From assembly GCF_002165375.2 (NCBI RefSeq), contig NZ_CP032134.1:186001-250000 (forward strand): a stretch of 64,000 nt of DNA, in the 5' to 3' direction. Both the position numbers and the translations under genes were made by a program. Source of the stretch: Acinetobacter chinensis (lineage in GTDB: Bacteria > Pseudomonadota > Gammaproteobacteria > Pseudomonadales > Moraxellaceae). Numbering within the stretch: the stretch's first letter is position 1; the number at the start of each line of letters is the position of its first letter. A model generated the notes under the pieces. It searched no databases. It saw nothing but the letters and a program-made list of their open reading frames with translations, and had not been told where the DNA came from. Positions 49,368 through 58,760 of this stretch are shown piece by piece.

Positions 49368-49766
49368 ATGCAAAGTATCAGCGGAATCATATGGCTAATC
49401 ATCATTGCCTGTCTGTTGCCTTATGTATTTACAGTCATTGCAAAAATGGCGGGTGGATTTAAACCGGCAGATAATCAGAACCCGCGGGATTTTCTGAGTA
49501 AAACAACGGGTCTGTCCGCACGTGCAAATGCAGTCCAGCAGAACAGTTTTGAAAGCCTGCCTTTATTTATTGCCTCTGTGCTGATGGCTGAATATATGGT
49601 GGTTCCACAGATTGTGGTAATGACCTTCGGTATTGCCTACATTGTGTTGCGTGTGCTGTATGGCATCTGTTATCTGGCAAATCTTGCAACCCTGCGCTCT
49701 GTGATCTGGATGCTGTCTTTGTTATGTCCGATCTGTCTGCTGATCATGGTGATCAAACTGACCTAA
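49368..49766 (+). CDS. MAPEG-family membrane protein
   Basis: The 132-residue, four-segment protein resembles MAPEG (membrane-associated proteins in eicosanoid and glutathione metabolism) with ARANAVQQNSFESLPLFIAS near 45-64, the family's core motif. Bacterial members are often of unknown role; glutathione-dependent activity is possible. An open frame extends up to 49215, but ATG 49368 (MQSISG) gives the right length for the family. It lies just upstream of ppa, 118 bases away. Confidence 0.85.
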   Translation: MQSISGIIWLIIIACLLPYVFTVIAKMAGGFKPADNQNPRDFLSKTTGLSARANAVQQNSFESLPLFIASVLMAEYMVVPQIVVMTFGIAYIVLRVLYGICYLANLATLRSVIWMLSLLCPICLLIMVIKLT

Positions 49767-49884
49767 GTTCAGACCGGTGAAAATACTTTTTTAATGTCCA
49801 GGATGTATAATTCCGGCGACATAACCAGAAAACCGCTATAATTGTGCCGGTTTAAATCAGATTTAATTTGTTAAAGAGTATCCT

Positions 49885-50421
49885 ATGAGCTACAGCAATA
49901 TCCCTGCGGGTAAAGATGCACCTAACGACATCTATGTAATTATTGAAATTCCTGCAAATGCAGCGCCAATCAAATATGAAATTGATAAAGATTCTGATGC
50001 GTTATTTGTAGACCGTTTCATGGGTACTGCGATGTTCTACCCAGCGAACTACGGCTATGTTCCAAATACACTGTCTCTTGATGGTGACCCACTTGATGTA
50101 CTGGTTGTAACTCCACATCCCGTAGAACCAGGTTCGGTAATCCGTTGCCGTCCAGTGGGTAAACTGAACATGGAAGATGACGGTGGTGTGGATGCAAAAC
50201 TGATTGCAGTACCACATGACAAATTAACACCGCTTTATAAAGATGTTAAAGAATATACAGATCTGCCTGAATTACTGATTAAACAGGTTGAACATTTCTT
50301 TGCTCACTATAAAGATCTTGAAGCTGGAAAATGGGTTAAATTAAGCGGTTGGGAAGGTTCTGAAGTTGCAAAACAGGAAGTTCTTGATTCAATCGAAGCT
50401 TATAAAGCTGCAAATAAATAA
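49885..50421 (+). CDS. ppa: Inorganic pyrophosphatase
   Basis: The soluble 178-residue enzyme hydrolyses pyrophosphate to two phosphates, pulling biosynthetic reactions forward in the cytoplasm. The family I signature DGDPLDVLV lies at residues 66-74, with metal-binding Asp66, Asp68 and Asp71. Length matches the E. coli enzyme (175). AAAGAG precedes the ATG at 49885. A terminator shared with the convergent porin gene follows. Confidence 0.96.
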   Translation: MSYSNIPAGKDAPNDIYVIIEIPANAAPIKYEIDKDSDALFVDRFMGTAMFYPANYGYVPNTLSLDGDPLDVLVVTPHPVEPGSVIRCRPVGKLNMEDDGGVDAKLIAVPHDKLTPLYKDVKEYTDLPELLIKQVEHFFAHYKDLEAGKWVKLSGWEGSEVAKQEVLDSIEAYKAANK

Positions 50422-50467
50422 TTCCCTCGCGGAACTGGAAAATGATCTGAAACAGAATGTTTTCCAT

Positions 50468-50498
50468 AAAAAAACCTGCACACTGTGCAGGTTTTTTT
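50468..50498 (+). terminator. Bidirectional terminator between ppa and the OprD-like porin
   Basis: AAAAAACCTGCACA and TGTGCAGGTTTTTT form a long stem around a CT-loop, with A- and T-runs on both sides. Confidence 0.88.
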
Positions 50499-50517
50499 AT
50501 GCCTGATACTATGGAAA

Positions 50518-51843
50518 TCAGAAGAATTTCACAGGGATATCAAGGAAAATACGCCATTCATTGGTGTCACCGATGTATGTATTTTCATATGCATCGTTTG
50601 CACGATAGATGGAGTTACGTAAACGTAAGCTGGCATCTTTGGCAAAACCGGACTGAACTGTATATTTGACCTGGTTGAAGAATTCCTGCTCTTTGCCTTC
50701 ATCGGCTGTGCCGGCAACATTGATATCCCAGCCATAGACATATGCAGTGGTCCAGTTCAGACCAGGAACACCTAATTTACCCAGGTCCAGGCTGTACTGT
50801 GCCTGTACAGATTTTTCATGGTTACCAATAAAGTCTGAAAGGTAAGAGTTTGGCAGGTAAACACTCTGGAAACCATCCGCATTCTGACCATAGTCATAGC
50901 CAACATTTCCTGTGTTCTGCTGGTAAGCTAACATCAGATTATGTGCGCCAGTATTATAGCTACCTGATACCGCCCAGATATTATTGGTTTTTTCAAAACC
51001 TGCAATACTCGTTGTTCCATAGTCAGGAGCAACTTCACCTGTTGCAGAATACGTGACCGCATTTTTGTCAAATTTAGTGTGATAACCACTGAAATCGAGT
51101 GTCAGTGAGCTGTCATTGGCAAGCGGCTGCTTGAAGTTCACATTTACATAGTGACGTTCAAGTTTGTTTTTGGAATCGAGACCAAAGTAGGATGCATTTA
51201 ACTGCTCATCAAACTTATATTTTCCACCCCATACAATCGCGCTGTCCAGACGGTTTTTATCTGTTGAAATCTGATCAGACATCTGGTTTTTAGTAAATTT
51301 ACCGGCAGTCAGTTCAAGACCGTAAATTTCACGGCTGGTTGCAAGTACACCTTCAAAATATTCAGGAACCATACGGCTTGTATTGCTGGCAAGAACCGGC
51401 AGATCTAAAATCTGAGTACCATAGCGAACGTCAGTGTTCGAAATACGGGCTTTTACATTTGCACCACCACGTGCCCAGTGATCGTAGGCATCAACACGGC
51501 CTTTTGCATCTTTCTGACCATTGTTGTGCAGTGGAATCATGTTGTTGCCAGCATGATTGTTGTCACCGATTTTAAATGATCCATCGCCAACAACACCTAC
51601 ACCAAAACCGACAACACCCTGAGTATAACCAGAGTCTAAATCGAAAATAGCAGACTGAGCGGTGGAACGGGTGTCTGCTTTGCCATGTTTCTTATCGCGG
51701 TCAACAAAACCTGTACGGAACAGTACGGATCCTTCAGCATCTTCTACAAAGCCTTTGGCTTCACTCTGTTCGCTGGCGTATACAGTGGAGATTAATGCGG
51801 CATTAATTAAAACTGCCAATGTAAGTTTGCTTGCTTTCAGCAT
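50518..51843 (-). CDS. OprD-family outer-membrane porin
   Basis: A 441-residue beta-barrel porin with signal peptide (residues 1-24, cut near YAS-EQ) and C-terminal Phe (DIPVKFF), typical of OprD/OccD-type basic amino acid or carbapenem-permeable channels. The mature N-terminus GFVEDAEGSVLFRTGF and repeats such as GFGVGVVGDG and SVQAQYSLDLG suit the family. AGGAG-like GAGGCAG precedes the ATG. It is divergent from the first TorF gene, which also encodes an outer-membrane protein. Confidence 0.88.
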   Translation of the reverse strand: MLKASKLTLAVLINAALISTVYASEQSEAKGFVEDAEGSVLFRTGFVDRDKKHGKADTRSTAQSAIFDLDSGYTQGVVGFGVGVVGDGSFKIGDNNHAGNNMIPLHNNGQKDAKGRVDAYDHWARGGANVKARISNTDVRYGTQILDLPVLASNTSRMVPEYFEGVLATSREIYGLELTAGKFTKNQMSDQISTDKNRLDSAIVWGGKYKFDEQLNASYFGLDSKNKLERHYVNVNFKQPLANDSSLTLDFSGYHTKFDKNAVTYSATGEVAPDYGTTSIAGFEKTNNIWAVSGSYNTGAHNLMLAYQQNTGNVGYDYGQNADGFQSVYLPNSYLSDFIGNHEKSVQAQYSLDLGKLGVPGLNWTTAYVYGWDINVAGTADEGKEQEFFNQVKYTVQSGFAKDASLRLRNSIYRANDAYENTYIGDTNEWRIFLDIPVKFF

Positions 51844-52165
51844 GGGACTGCCTCAAAAAAAGGGATAATTTGCAATATTTGTTTTTACTGAACGGTCAGG
51901 TCAGGAAATGGATAAATTGTATAAGTTATCTCATAAAAAGGTACAGTATTTTTGGAAGATTATTTCAATAATATGACGTGCGGTTTGTACTTATTTTTCA
52001 TTAATTTAGATAATAATGAGAATACATAAGCTTTCTGAGCTTTAATTTTTTATTTAAAAAGATGAAATGTATTAGAAAAATCAATCATATTTTGATGAAT
52101 AGTTTTTACCATAAGTTTTATTATTCAGTACAATTCGGCTTCTTTCTGAGTCTGACCCTGAAGCT
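51844..52165. other. Divergent promoter region between two porin genes
   Basis: About 320 A/T-rich bases without a gene. It must hold promoters for both porins; no specific site was identified with confidence. Confidence 0.5.
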
Positions 52166-52927
52166 ATGTTCTCTCGAATTTCCCAATTGTTTTTAGCAGC
52201 TACTTTTTCTGTTCCTGCGTATAGTGTCTGGGCTGATGAGCCTGATACAGGCAACAGCTTTTCTGGTAACGTGGGTGTTGTATCCCAATACGTATACCGT
52301 GGCGGTGTGGAAAATGATGATATGGCTGTTCAGGGTGGTGTCGAATATGCGCATAAAAGCGGAGTGACACTGGGTTACTGGGGGTCAACATTGGGTTATG
52401 ATCCTGCTGACGATGCAAAGAACCGTGGGTTTGAACACGATCTTTATGTGGCTTATGACCATGATTTTGCCAAAGACTGGAAATATCATGTGCAGACAAC
52501 AGCTTATTATTATCAGGACAGCGGCAGACTGGTGTCTGAAGAGGGTGAACGCCGTAAAATCACAGGCTATGATGTGATGGGTTATGTGGCATATAAAGAC
52601 CTGAGTGTCGGTGCAACGGTTCAGTTGAACAATGCCACTTATGCCAATGCCGGAGATGTGTATTTGAGTGCGGTTTATCATCATCCTTTAAAATATGACA
52701 TGACGCTGAACACCTCAGTGGGTGCATATATTTACAATGATGCTCACGATGACAGCTTTATACAGACTGAAAAAGACGTTGTTTTCAATGAAGCACGGGT
52801 GGGAGTGAGTAAGGCCTTTTCCGATACAGGGCTGACTGCCAGCCTGGATTATGTGGTGGGTGGTCAGGACCGACTGGGTGACGATTTTGATAATCATATG
52901 GTCGCAGGATTGAATTTCAGTTTCTGA
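52166..52927 (+). CDS. TorF-family putative porin (first copy)
   Basis: A 253-residue outer-membrane barrel protein with signal peptide (cut near VWA-DEP) and C-terminal Phe (LNFSF). It belongs to the TorF/putative porin group (Gcw_chp-like), seen by the start GNSFSGNVGVVSQYVYRGG and alternating aromatic strands. A second member follows 478 bases downstream. Function is unknown. The terminator AAAAAGTGCATT/AATGCACTTTTT lies at 52944-52973. Confidence 0.85.
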   Translation: MFSRISQLFLAATFSVPAYSVWADEPDTGNSFSGNVGVVSQYVYRGGVENDDMAVQGGVEYAHKSGVTLGYWGSTLGYDPADDAKNRGFEHDLYVAYDHDFAKDWKYHVQTTAYYYQDSGRLVSEEGERRKITGYDVMGYVAYKDLSVGATVQLNNATYANAGDVYLSAVYHHPLKYDMTLNTSVGAYIYNDAHDDSFIQTEKDVVFNEARVGVSKAFSDTGLTASLDYVVGGQDRLGDDFDNHMVAGLNFSF

Positions 52928-53404
52928 ATGATTTTAAAGACTTAAAAAGTGCATTTTAAAAATGCACTTTTTTAATGCGTAAAATTTAATCACAAAACAA
53001 AAAATGCCGAATTATGGAGCGTAACTGCCCCCGCAGTTTCATCCGGTTTTTCTTATCTCTGCTTACAGATATTACATTTAATTTATGCCAGACCCCGGGT
53101 TGTAAATGGCATTTTTATGCAGCATTCAAGCACACTGCTATGCGCTGTTATATGACAGTTTGCCGGTTGATGTTCCTGTTGTATCTCTATATTCAGACAG
53201 GCTGGTCCAGGCGGTGCTCTGAACAGCTTTGGTTTTATCTGTGCAGGGAAAAGATAATTTTGAATATAAGTTGTTGTTTTGATGGTTATTTAAATTTTTT
53301 ATTCGGATGCAGTCATAAGCTGGCACAGCAATTGCTGAACAGATATCGGAATCATTAAATTTCAGCAAAACAAATACACATCAAACGATGGGGGAGTTAT
53401 CAAG
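52928..53404. other. Intergenic region between the two TorF genes
   Basis: It holds the first gene's terminator (52944-52973) and, presumably, the second gene's promoter. A 114-codon frame at 53014 was judged chance: no signal, no ribosome-binding site, no family likeness. Confidence 0.5.
52944..52973 (+). terminator. Terminator after the first TorF gene
   Basis: AAAAAGTGCATT and AATGCACTTTTT pair around TTAA. Confidence 0.88.
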
Positions 53405-54178
53405 ATGAAATTATCCACTCAGGCATTTTCTGTTGCTGTTCTTAGCTGTATGACTGCTGGCACTGCCATGGCAGCGGAAGATACAGCACTGTCTCAGATG
53501 GGACTGAGTTTCAGCGGTTCAGCTGCTGCAACTTCTGACTACCGTTTCCGCGGTATTACTCAGACACAGTCCGATCCTGCTGTTCAGGCAGGTTTCACAC
53601 TGGCACATACCTCAGGACTGTATGCAGGTGCATGGGGTTCCAATGTCAGCTTTGGTTCGGACTCTCCATCGCTGGAACTAGATCCTTATATTGGTTACAG
53701 CACTACTTTAGAGGCGATCGGGAGTAAACCTGTTCTTGATGTGGGTGTCTGGTATTACAACTATCCAGGTTCAAGCGATCTGAACTGGGCAGAACTGTAC
53801 GGTAAGCTGACTTTCAAAAATGCGGTTGCTGAAGGAGACAGTATTCTGACCAACATCAACTATACCAACGACTATGCAGGGGTCAAAGCGGACAGCTGGA
53901 ATGTCAATCTCGGTTATAGCGTACCTTTTGGTGCTACAGGTTTTGGTGGTGTGTTTGGTGTGGGATATACCACGGTGGACGAAGACAAATACAGCTTCAA
54001 TGGTGATGACAACTATGTGGACTGGAAAGCAGGCGTGACCTATGGCTTTAAATCTGTTTCAGGTTTAAGCGCAGAACTGGCTGCAATTGGTACAAATACT
54101 GAGACAGCAGGTCTAACTCATGCTCAGAAACGTGCAGTTGAAACCGGTGCAGTATTTACACTGACCAAAGCATTCTGA
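53405..54178 (+). CDS. TorF-family putative porin (second copy)
   Basis: A 257-residue outer-membrane protein with signal peptide (cut near AMA-AED) and terminal Phe (LTKAF). GLSFSGSAAATSDYRFRGI near the mature start and strands such as LYAGAWGSNVSFGSD match TorF-type porins. It is only loosely like the first copy, so this is a family pair rather than a recent duplication. GGGGGAG precedes the ATG. A terminator separates it from the convergent comM gene. Confidence 0.87.
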   Translation: MKLSTQAFSVAVLSCMTAGTAMAAEDTALSQMGLSFSGSAAATSDYRFRGITQTQSDPAVQAGFTLAHTSGLYAGAWGSNVSFGSDSPSLELDPYIGYSTTLEAIGSKPVLDVGVWYYNYPGSSDLNWAELYGKLTFKNAVAEGDSILTNINYTNDYAGVKADSWNVNLGYSVPFGATGFGGVFGVGYTTVDEDKYSFNGDDNYVDWKAGVTYGFKSVSGLSAELAAIGTNTETAGLTHAQKRAVETGAVFTLTKAF

Positions 54179-54198
54179 TCAGACTGAATATCTAAACA

Positions 54199-54231
54199 GG
54201 AAAGGGCGACAGTATTGTCGCCCTTTTTTAT
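54199..54231 (+). terminator. Terminator between the second TorF gene and comM
   Basis: AAAGGGCGACA and TGTCGCCCTTTTTT form a perfect stem around GTAT. Confidence 0.88.
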
Positions 54232-54248
54232 GCTTTAAGCCTGCCTGA

Positions 54249-55736
54249 TCAGGATTGCTGACCTCTGTAGGACAGTGCTTCAGAAAGGTGTGAACTCTGT
54301 ATCTGTTCTGAACCTGCAAGATCTGAAATGGTGCGGGCGACCCGTAAAATCCGATGATATGCTCGTGCCGATAAATTCAGTCTCTGTTGTGCCATTTCCA
54401 ACATTCTGGCTGAAGACTCATCCAGTTGAGCATGTTTTTCCAGTAGCTGTGGTGACAGGTTCTGATTCAGAAAACCTTGTCTTTGCATCTGCAGTTCATA
54501 AGCCTGAGTAATTCGGTTGCGCACGGTTTCTGAGTTTTCGACCGGTTTATTGTCCTGGAGTTCGTGGGCTTTTAAGGGAGGTACATCAATATGCAGATCT
54601 ATGCGGTCAAGTAAAGGACCTGAAATTCGGTTCTGATAGCGTTTGATGGATTCAGCCGAGCACTGACAGCGCACATCCTGATTAAAGGCATAACCACATG
54701 GGCAGGGGTTCATGGCTGCAATCAGCTGAAAGTTTGCAGGAAAGGTGATCTGGCGGGATGCTCTTGAAATAACAATTTCCCTGGATTCCAGTGGTTGACG
54801 CAGTACTTCCAGCACTTTGCGGTCAAATTCAGGTAATTCATCCAGAAATAACACACCTAAATGTGCAAGGGTAATTTCTCCAGGTTTTGGATGTGATCCG
54901 CCTCCAACCAGTGCAATGGCAGATGCTGTATGGTGTGGTGCTCTGAATGGACGTTGCCCGAAAGTGTGTGGCGTACTGGCAATGGAGTAGATACTTGCCA
55001 CTTCCAGATTTTCCTGTGCTGTCAGTGGAGGCAGGATGCCTGAGAGTCTGGACGCGAGTAATGTTTTCCCTGTACCGGGAGGTCCTTTAAATAAAATGGA
55101 ATGTCCGCCTGCTGCTGCAATTTCCAGTGCCCGTCGGGGACGCAACTGACCTTTAATATCAGCCATATCAAATTTACAGGAAGGCTCTGCCCTTATCTCT
55201 GGAGATGCTGTGGCGCTGATTTTGTGCATTTCAAGGAAATGCTCACAGACCTGACGTAAATGTGCAGCCGCATAGACCTGCAAGGCAGGCAACTGGGCAG
55301 CTTCTGGTGCATTTTCAGAAGAAAGCATTAAATGATGTTCTGCCTGAAGGCATGCCATGGCAATGGTTAAAGTACCCGAGACAGGACGTAAATGACCATC
55401 CAGTGCCAGTTCTCCAATGAACTCAAAACCATCTGTTACATTTTCAGGCAGTTGCCCTGAAGCAATCAGAATGCCCAGTGCGATGGGCAGATCAAGTCTG
55501 GAACCATCTTTGGGCAAATCCGCCGGTGCCAGGTTGATGGTCAGGCGTTTTGCCGGAAACTGAAAACCACTGTTGATGATGGCAGAGCGCACACGGTCTT
55601 TACTTTCTCTGACCGCTGCCTCAGCCAGCCCTACAATGGTCAGAGAGGGCAGACCCTGACTGAGATGAACTTCAACTTCAATAAGCGGGGCATGCAGCCC
55701 CAGCAATCCCCGGGTATGAATTTTTGCGAATGACAT
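54249..55736 (-). CDS. comM: ComM/YifB-family Mg-chelatase-like AAA+ ATPase
   Basis: A 495-residue protein that helps natural transformation by acting as a branch-migration helicase after RecA-mediated strand invasion. It has an N-terminal Lon-like domain (about 1-170), Walker A GPPGTGKT near 218-225, Walker B LFLDELPEF, and the Cys-rich block NPCPCGYAF near residue 343. It pairs functionally with dprA at 2.1 kb. It is 67 bases after ubiK on the same strand. Confidence 0.95.
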   Translation of the reverse strand: MSFAKIHTRGLLGLHAPLIEVEVHLSQGLPSLTIVGLAEAAVRESKDRVRSAIINSGFQFPAKRLTINLAPADLPKDGSRLDLPIALGILIASGQLPENVTDGFEFIGELALDGHLRPVSGTLTIAMACLQAEHHLMLSSENAPEAAQLPALQVYAAAHLRQVCEHFLEMHKISATASPEIRAEPSCKFDMADIKGQLRPRRALEIAAAGGHSILFKGPPGTGKTLLASRLSGILPPLTAQENLEVASIYSIASTPHTFGQRPFRAPHHTASAIALVGGGSHPKPGEITLAHLGVLFLDELPEFDRKVLEVLRQPLESREIVISRASRQITFPANFQLIAAMNPCPCGYAFNQDVRCQCSAESIKRYQNRISGPLLDRIDLHIDVPPLKAHELQDNKPVENSETVRNRITQAYELQMQRQGFLNQNLSPQLLEKHAQLDESSARMLEMAQQRLNLSARAYHRILRVARTISDLAGSEQIQSSHLSEALSYRGQQS

Positions 55737-55803
55737 TATTATTGTTCCATTTTTGTGCGCATTTTTTAATCATTATGCGTCTTTTTATGCACCTTTCTGG
55801 TGC

Positions 55804-56031
55804 TTATTTATTGTTCTGAATTTTACTTTCGAGCGTTTCAACCAGTTGAGCCAGTTCCTGAAGTCGTTGGGTCGCTACATTCAGAGCAGTGCGCTGACGT
55901 TCGATTTCTTCACGGGATACCAGATCCATTTTGCTGACGGCTTCATTCAGTAAAGCACGTACATTATGTTCCAGATCTTTCTTTGGCTGATCCACCTGTT
56001 CAAGAATCGCCTGTAATAAGGTTTCAATCAT
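55804..56031 (-). CDS. ubiK: Ubiquinone biosynthesis accessory factor UbiK
   Basis: A 75-residue alpha-helical protein of the UbiK (YqiC) family, which supports ubiquinone synthesis in aerobic growth by binding UbiJ and membrane lipids. The pattern MIETLLQAILEQ then LNEAVSKMDLVSREEIERQR and a coiled-coil C-terminus are typical. It precedes comM in the same direction, a common gammaproteobacterial pairing, and is divergent from glnK. Confidence 0.92.
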   Translation of the reverse strand: MIETLLQAILEQVDQPKKDLEHNVRALLNEAVSKMDLVSREEIERQRTALNVATQRLQELAQLVETLESKIQNNK

Positions 56032-56251
56032 TTTTTAAGCCTTGAATTGAAATAAGTTTGCGCAGTGTATCACCGCTCAGAGCCGCTCGGACAGTGTTTC
56101 AGTTTAAATATGGTTTCGTGTTTATAACAGTGTTAAGGAATCCAGTAAAAATGTCTAATATTAATGATTAATCTGCTTTAAAACGGATAAAATAGGTTAT
56201 AAAGAAAACTCATGTACAGGAAATCTGTTTTCCCCCGACCTCAGATATTTC

Positions 56252-56267
56252 TGGCATGAAATTTGAA
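56252..56267 (+). promoter_or_regulatory. Weak sigma-54-like site before glnK
   Basis: TGGCAT at 56252-56257, five bases, then TTGAA at 56263-56267 resembles the -24/-12 layout, but the expected GC of the -12 element is GA. Position 42 bases before the start is right for glnK. Confidence 0.35.
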
Positions 56268-56308
56268 CATAAAACCTTACTGGTGAAAGAAGCCGAAGGA
56301 AAACACAC

Positions 56309-56647
56309 ATGAAGCTCGTAACTGCAATTGTAAAACCCTTTAAACTGGATGATGTTCGTGAAGCATTGTCTGAGATTGGTGTTCAAGGGATCACCGTAAC
56401 AGAAGTCAAAGGATTTGGTCGTCAGAAAGGTCATACAGAACTTTATCGTGGCGCTGAATATGTTGTTGATTTTCTTCCTAAAGTAAAAATTGAAATCGCG
56501 ATCAGCGATGAAATGGTGGATTCAGTTATCGAATCAATTACCCGTGTTGCAAGCACAGGCAAAATTGGTGATGGCAAAATCTTTGTCACTAATCTGGAGC
56601 AGGTCATCCGTATCCGTACTGGTGAAACAGGTGCAGATGCCGTTTAA
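56309..56647 (+). CDS. glnK: PII nitrogen regulatory protein (GlnK type)
   Basis: A 112-residue trimeric signal protein that reports nitrogen and energy status by binding 2-oxoglutarate and ADP/ATP, and blocks AmtB when nitrogen is plentiful. The T-loop with Tyr51 (GHTELYRGAEY) for uridylylation and the B-loop (about TGKIGDGKIFV) are intact. It is 57 bases before amtB, as in most proteobacteria. Confidence 0.96.
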   Translation: MKLVTAIVKPFKLDDVREALSEIGVQGITVTEVKGFGRQKGHTELYRGAEYVVDFLPKVKIEIAISDEMVDSVIESITRVASTGKIGDGKIFVTNLEQVIRIRTGETGADAV

Positions 56648-56704
56648 CTGGCACGAAGTTTGCTGAGTATCTAATAACTCAGAAAAACAGGTTGGGGGAT
56701 ACGA

Positions 56705-58093
56705 ATGAAAAAAATGCTTTTCGCGCTGAGTCTGTCCGGCGCATTATTAGGTGGTTCTGTTGCATGGGCTGAAGAAGCGGTTACGACACCGGCTTCTACT
56801 GCTGATGCAGTGGTCGTTGAAACAACTGTAACTGACGTACAGCCAGTTGCTGTTCCGGCTGCTGCTGAACAGGCACCCGCAGAAGAAGCACCCACTCTTG
56901 ATACAGGTGATACAGCCTGGATTCTGATTTCCACAGCACTTGTACTGCTGATGACCATCCCGGGTCTGGCATTGTTCTATGGTGGTATGGTTCGTAAGAA
57001 AAACGTTCTCAGTACCATGTCACACAGTTTTGTTGCCGCAGCAGTGGTAAGTATTGCCTGGATCGTGATTGGCTATTCTCTTGCCTTCGGTCAGGGAAAT
57101 GCCTTTATCGGCAGCCTGGACAAAGTCATGCTGTCTGGTATTACGACTGACGCACTGACAGGCACTATTCCTGAAATTCTCTTTGTTGTATTCCAGATGA
57201 CGTTTGCCATTATCACGGTTGCGATTATCAGTGGTTCAATTGCCGAACGTATGAAGTTCAGTGCCTTTGTTGCCTTTATTGCAGTCTGGGTTGTAGTTGT
57301 CTATGCCCCGATCACGCACTGGGTATGGGGTGGAGGCTGGTTAGGCAGCGATGGCGCACTGGACTTTGCTGGTGGTACCGTGGTTCACATCAACTCGGGT
57401 GTGGCAGGTCTGGTCGCAGCTTATATGCTGGGCAAACGTATTGGACTTGGACGTGAATCCATGGCACCTCATAACCTGACACTGACTGTACTGGGTGCAA
57501 GTCTGGTCTGGGTTGGCTGGTTTGGATTTAACGGTGGTTCTGCACTGGGTGCAAATGGTTCTGCTGCCTATGCCATGATTGTGACTCAGGTCGCTGCTTC
57601 CGCTGCTGCAATTTCATGGTTGATCACTGAAAAAGTGATTCGTGGTAAAGCTTCTGTGCTGGGCGCAGCTTCTGGTGCTGTTGCAGGTCTGGTGGTGATT
57701 ACGCCAGCAGCCGGTTTTGTCACTGTCGGTGGTGCACTGGCAATGGGTCTGATTGGTGGTGTGGTCTGTTTCTGGGGTATTTCTGCACTGAAACGCATAC
57801 TCAAAGCCGACGATTCACTGGATGCATTTGGTCTGCATGGCGTAGGCGGTATTGTTGGGGCAATCCTGACAGCGTTCTTTGCCAGCGAATTTATTATGGG
57901 CGATAAAGCACCGGTCAGTGTTGCACATCAGTTATGGGTACAGGTTGAAGGTGTTCTTGCAACGATTGCCTACTCAGCAGTCCTGACATTTATTATTCTG
58001 AAAGTGATTGATCTGATTATTGGTATCCGTGTGACACCTGATGATGAGCGTATGGGTCTGGACTTAAGTCAGCATGGTGAACGTGTAGAATAA
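56705..58093 (+). CDS. amtB: Ammonium transporter AmtB
   Basis: A 462-residue trimeric ammonium channel of the inner membrane. It has a signal-peptide-like start (residues 1-22), an acidic linker (about 23-60), then eleven transmembrane segments starting near DTGDTAWILIST, with the family signature in GGTVVHINSGVAGLVAAYMLG and the pore His regions (FGLHGVGG). GGGGGATAC precedes the ATG. It forms a pair with glnK and is closed by the terminator at 58124. Confidence 0.96.
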   Translation: MKKMLFALSLSGALLGGSVAWAEEAVTTPASTADAVVVETTVTDVQPVAVPAAAEQAPAEEAPTLDTGDTAWILISTALVLLMTIPGLALFYGGMVRKKNVLSTMSHSFVAAAVVSIAWIVIGYSLAFGQGNAFIGSLDKVMLSGITTDALTGTIPEILFVVFQMTFAIITVAIISGSIAERMKFSAFVAFIAVWVVVVYAPITHWVWGGGWLGSDGALDFAGGTVVHINSGVAGLVAAYMLGKRIGLGRESMAPHNLTLTVLGASLVWVGWFGFNGGSALGANGSAAYAMIVTQVAASAAAISWLITEKVIRGKASVLGAASGAVAGLVVITPAAGFVTVGGALAMGLIGGVVCFWGISALKRILKADDSLDAFGLHGVGGIVGAILTAFFASEFIMGDKAPVSVAHQLWVQVEGVLATIAYSAVLTFIILKVIDLIIGIRVTPDDERMGLDLSQHGERVE

Positions 58094-58123
58094 AAGCTGA
58101 AAAGTATTATCAATATATTGTGT

Positions 58124-58150
58124 AAAACAGTCCTTCGGGGCTGTTTTTTT
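58124..58150 (+). terminator. Terminator of glnK-amtB
   Basis: AAAACAGTCC and GGGCTGTTTT pair with a TTCG tetraloop and a T-run. Confidence 0.85.
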
Positions 58151-58232
58151 TCCATATCCAGCGAAAGTCTCTACAAAATACATTATTTTTGCTACACTCT
58201 GAGTTCAGTACAATTTGTTCAATTAAACCGCT

Positions 58233-58700
58233 ATGCATTGTCCATTTTGCAACGCAGCAGACAGTAAAGTGATTGACTCCCGTCTGGCGGCTGAAGGCTG
58301 CCAGATCCGTCGACGCCGTGAATGTACGAGCTGTGGTGAACGATTTACCACCTTTGAAAGCTATGAAGTGGTCATGCCCCGTGTGACCAAGTCAGATGGT
58401 AAAAATGAACCGTTTGATGAGGCAAAGTTACGCCGTTCACTGATGCATGCCTTGCAGAAAAGACCTGTGACTCAGGAGCAGATTGAAACGGTGCTGAGCG
58501 ATATTCAGTTACAGATCCGCCGTCTTGGAGAGCGTGATGTCCGTTCACGTACCATTGGTGAGATTGTCATGCAGTCACTGTTTGCCCTGGATCATGTTGC
58601 TTATGTACGTTTTGCATCGGTTTATCAGGATTTTCAGGATGTTGAAGCCTTCCGCAGGCAGATTGAACAGATGCAGCACCACCGTGGTGTACAGGATTAA
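58233..58700 (+). CDS. nrdR: Transcriptional repressor NrdR
   Basis: A 155-residue repressor of ribonucleotide reductase genes. It has an N-terminal zinc ribbon with Cys3, Cys6, Cys31 and Cys34, and an ATP-cone domain from about residue 50 that senses dATP/ATP. Length and order match the family. It is the first gene of a set nrdR-ribD-methylase-ribE, an arrangement known in Acinetobacter and also nrdR-ribD in many bacteria. Cytoplasmic. Confidence 0.96.
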   Translation: MHCPFCNAADSKVIDSRLAAEGCQIRRRRECTSCGERFTTFESYEVVMPRVTKSDGKNEPFDEAKLRRSLMHALQKRPVTQEQIETVLSDIQLQIRRLGERDVRSRTIGEIVMQSLFALDHVAYVRFASVYQDFQDVEAFRRQIEQMQHHRGVQD

Positions 58701-58760
58701 TTGTCAGCGTGATTTTAAAGAAACAGCTCCCATCTTCTTATATTTTTGATCAGGATTATT

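Noticed and set aside
53014..53358. 114-codon frame between the two TorF genes
   Set aside because: No ribosome-binding site, no signal or family likeness, Cys-rich chance composition.
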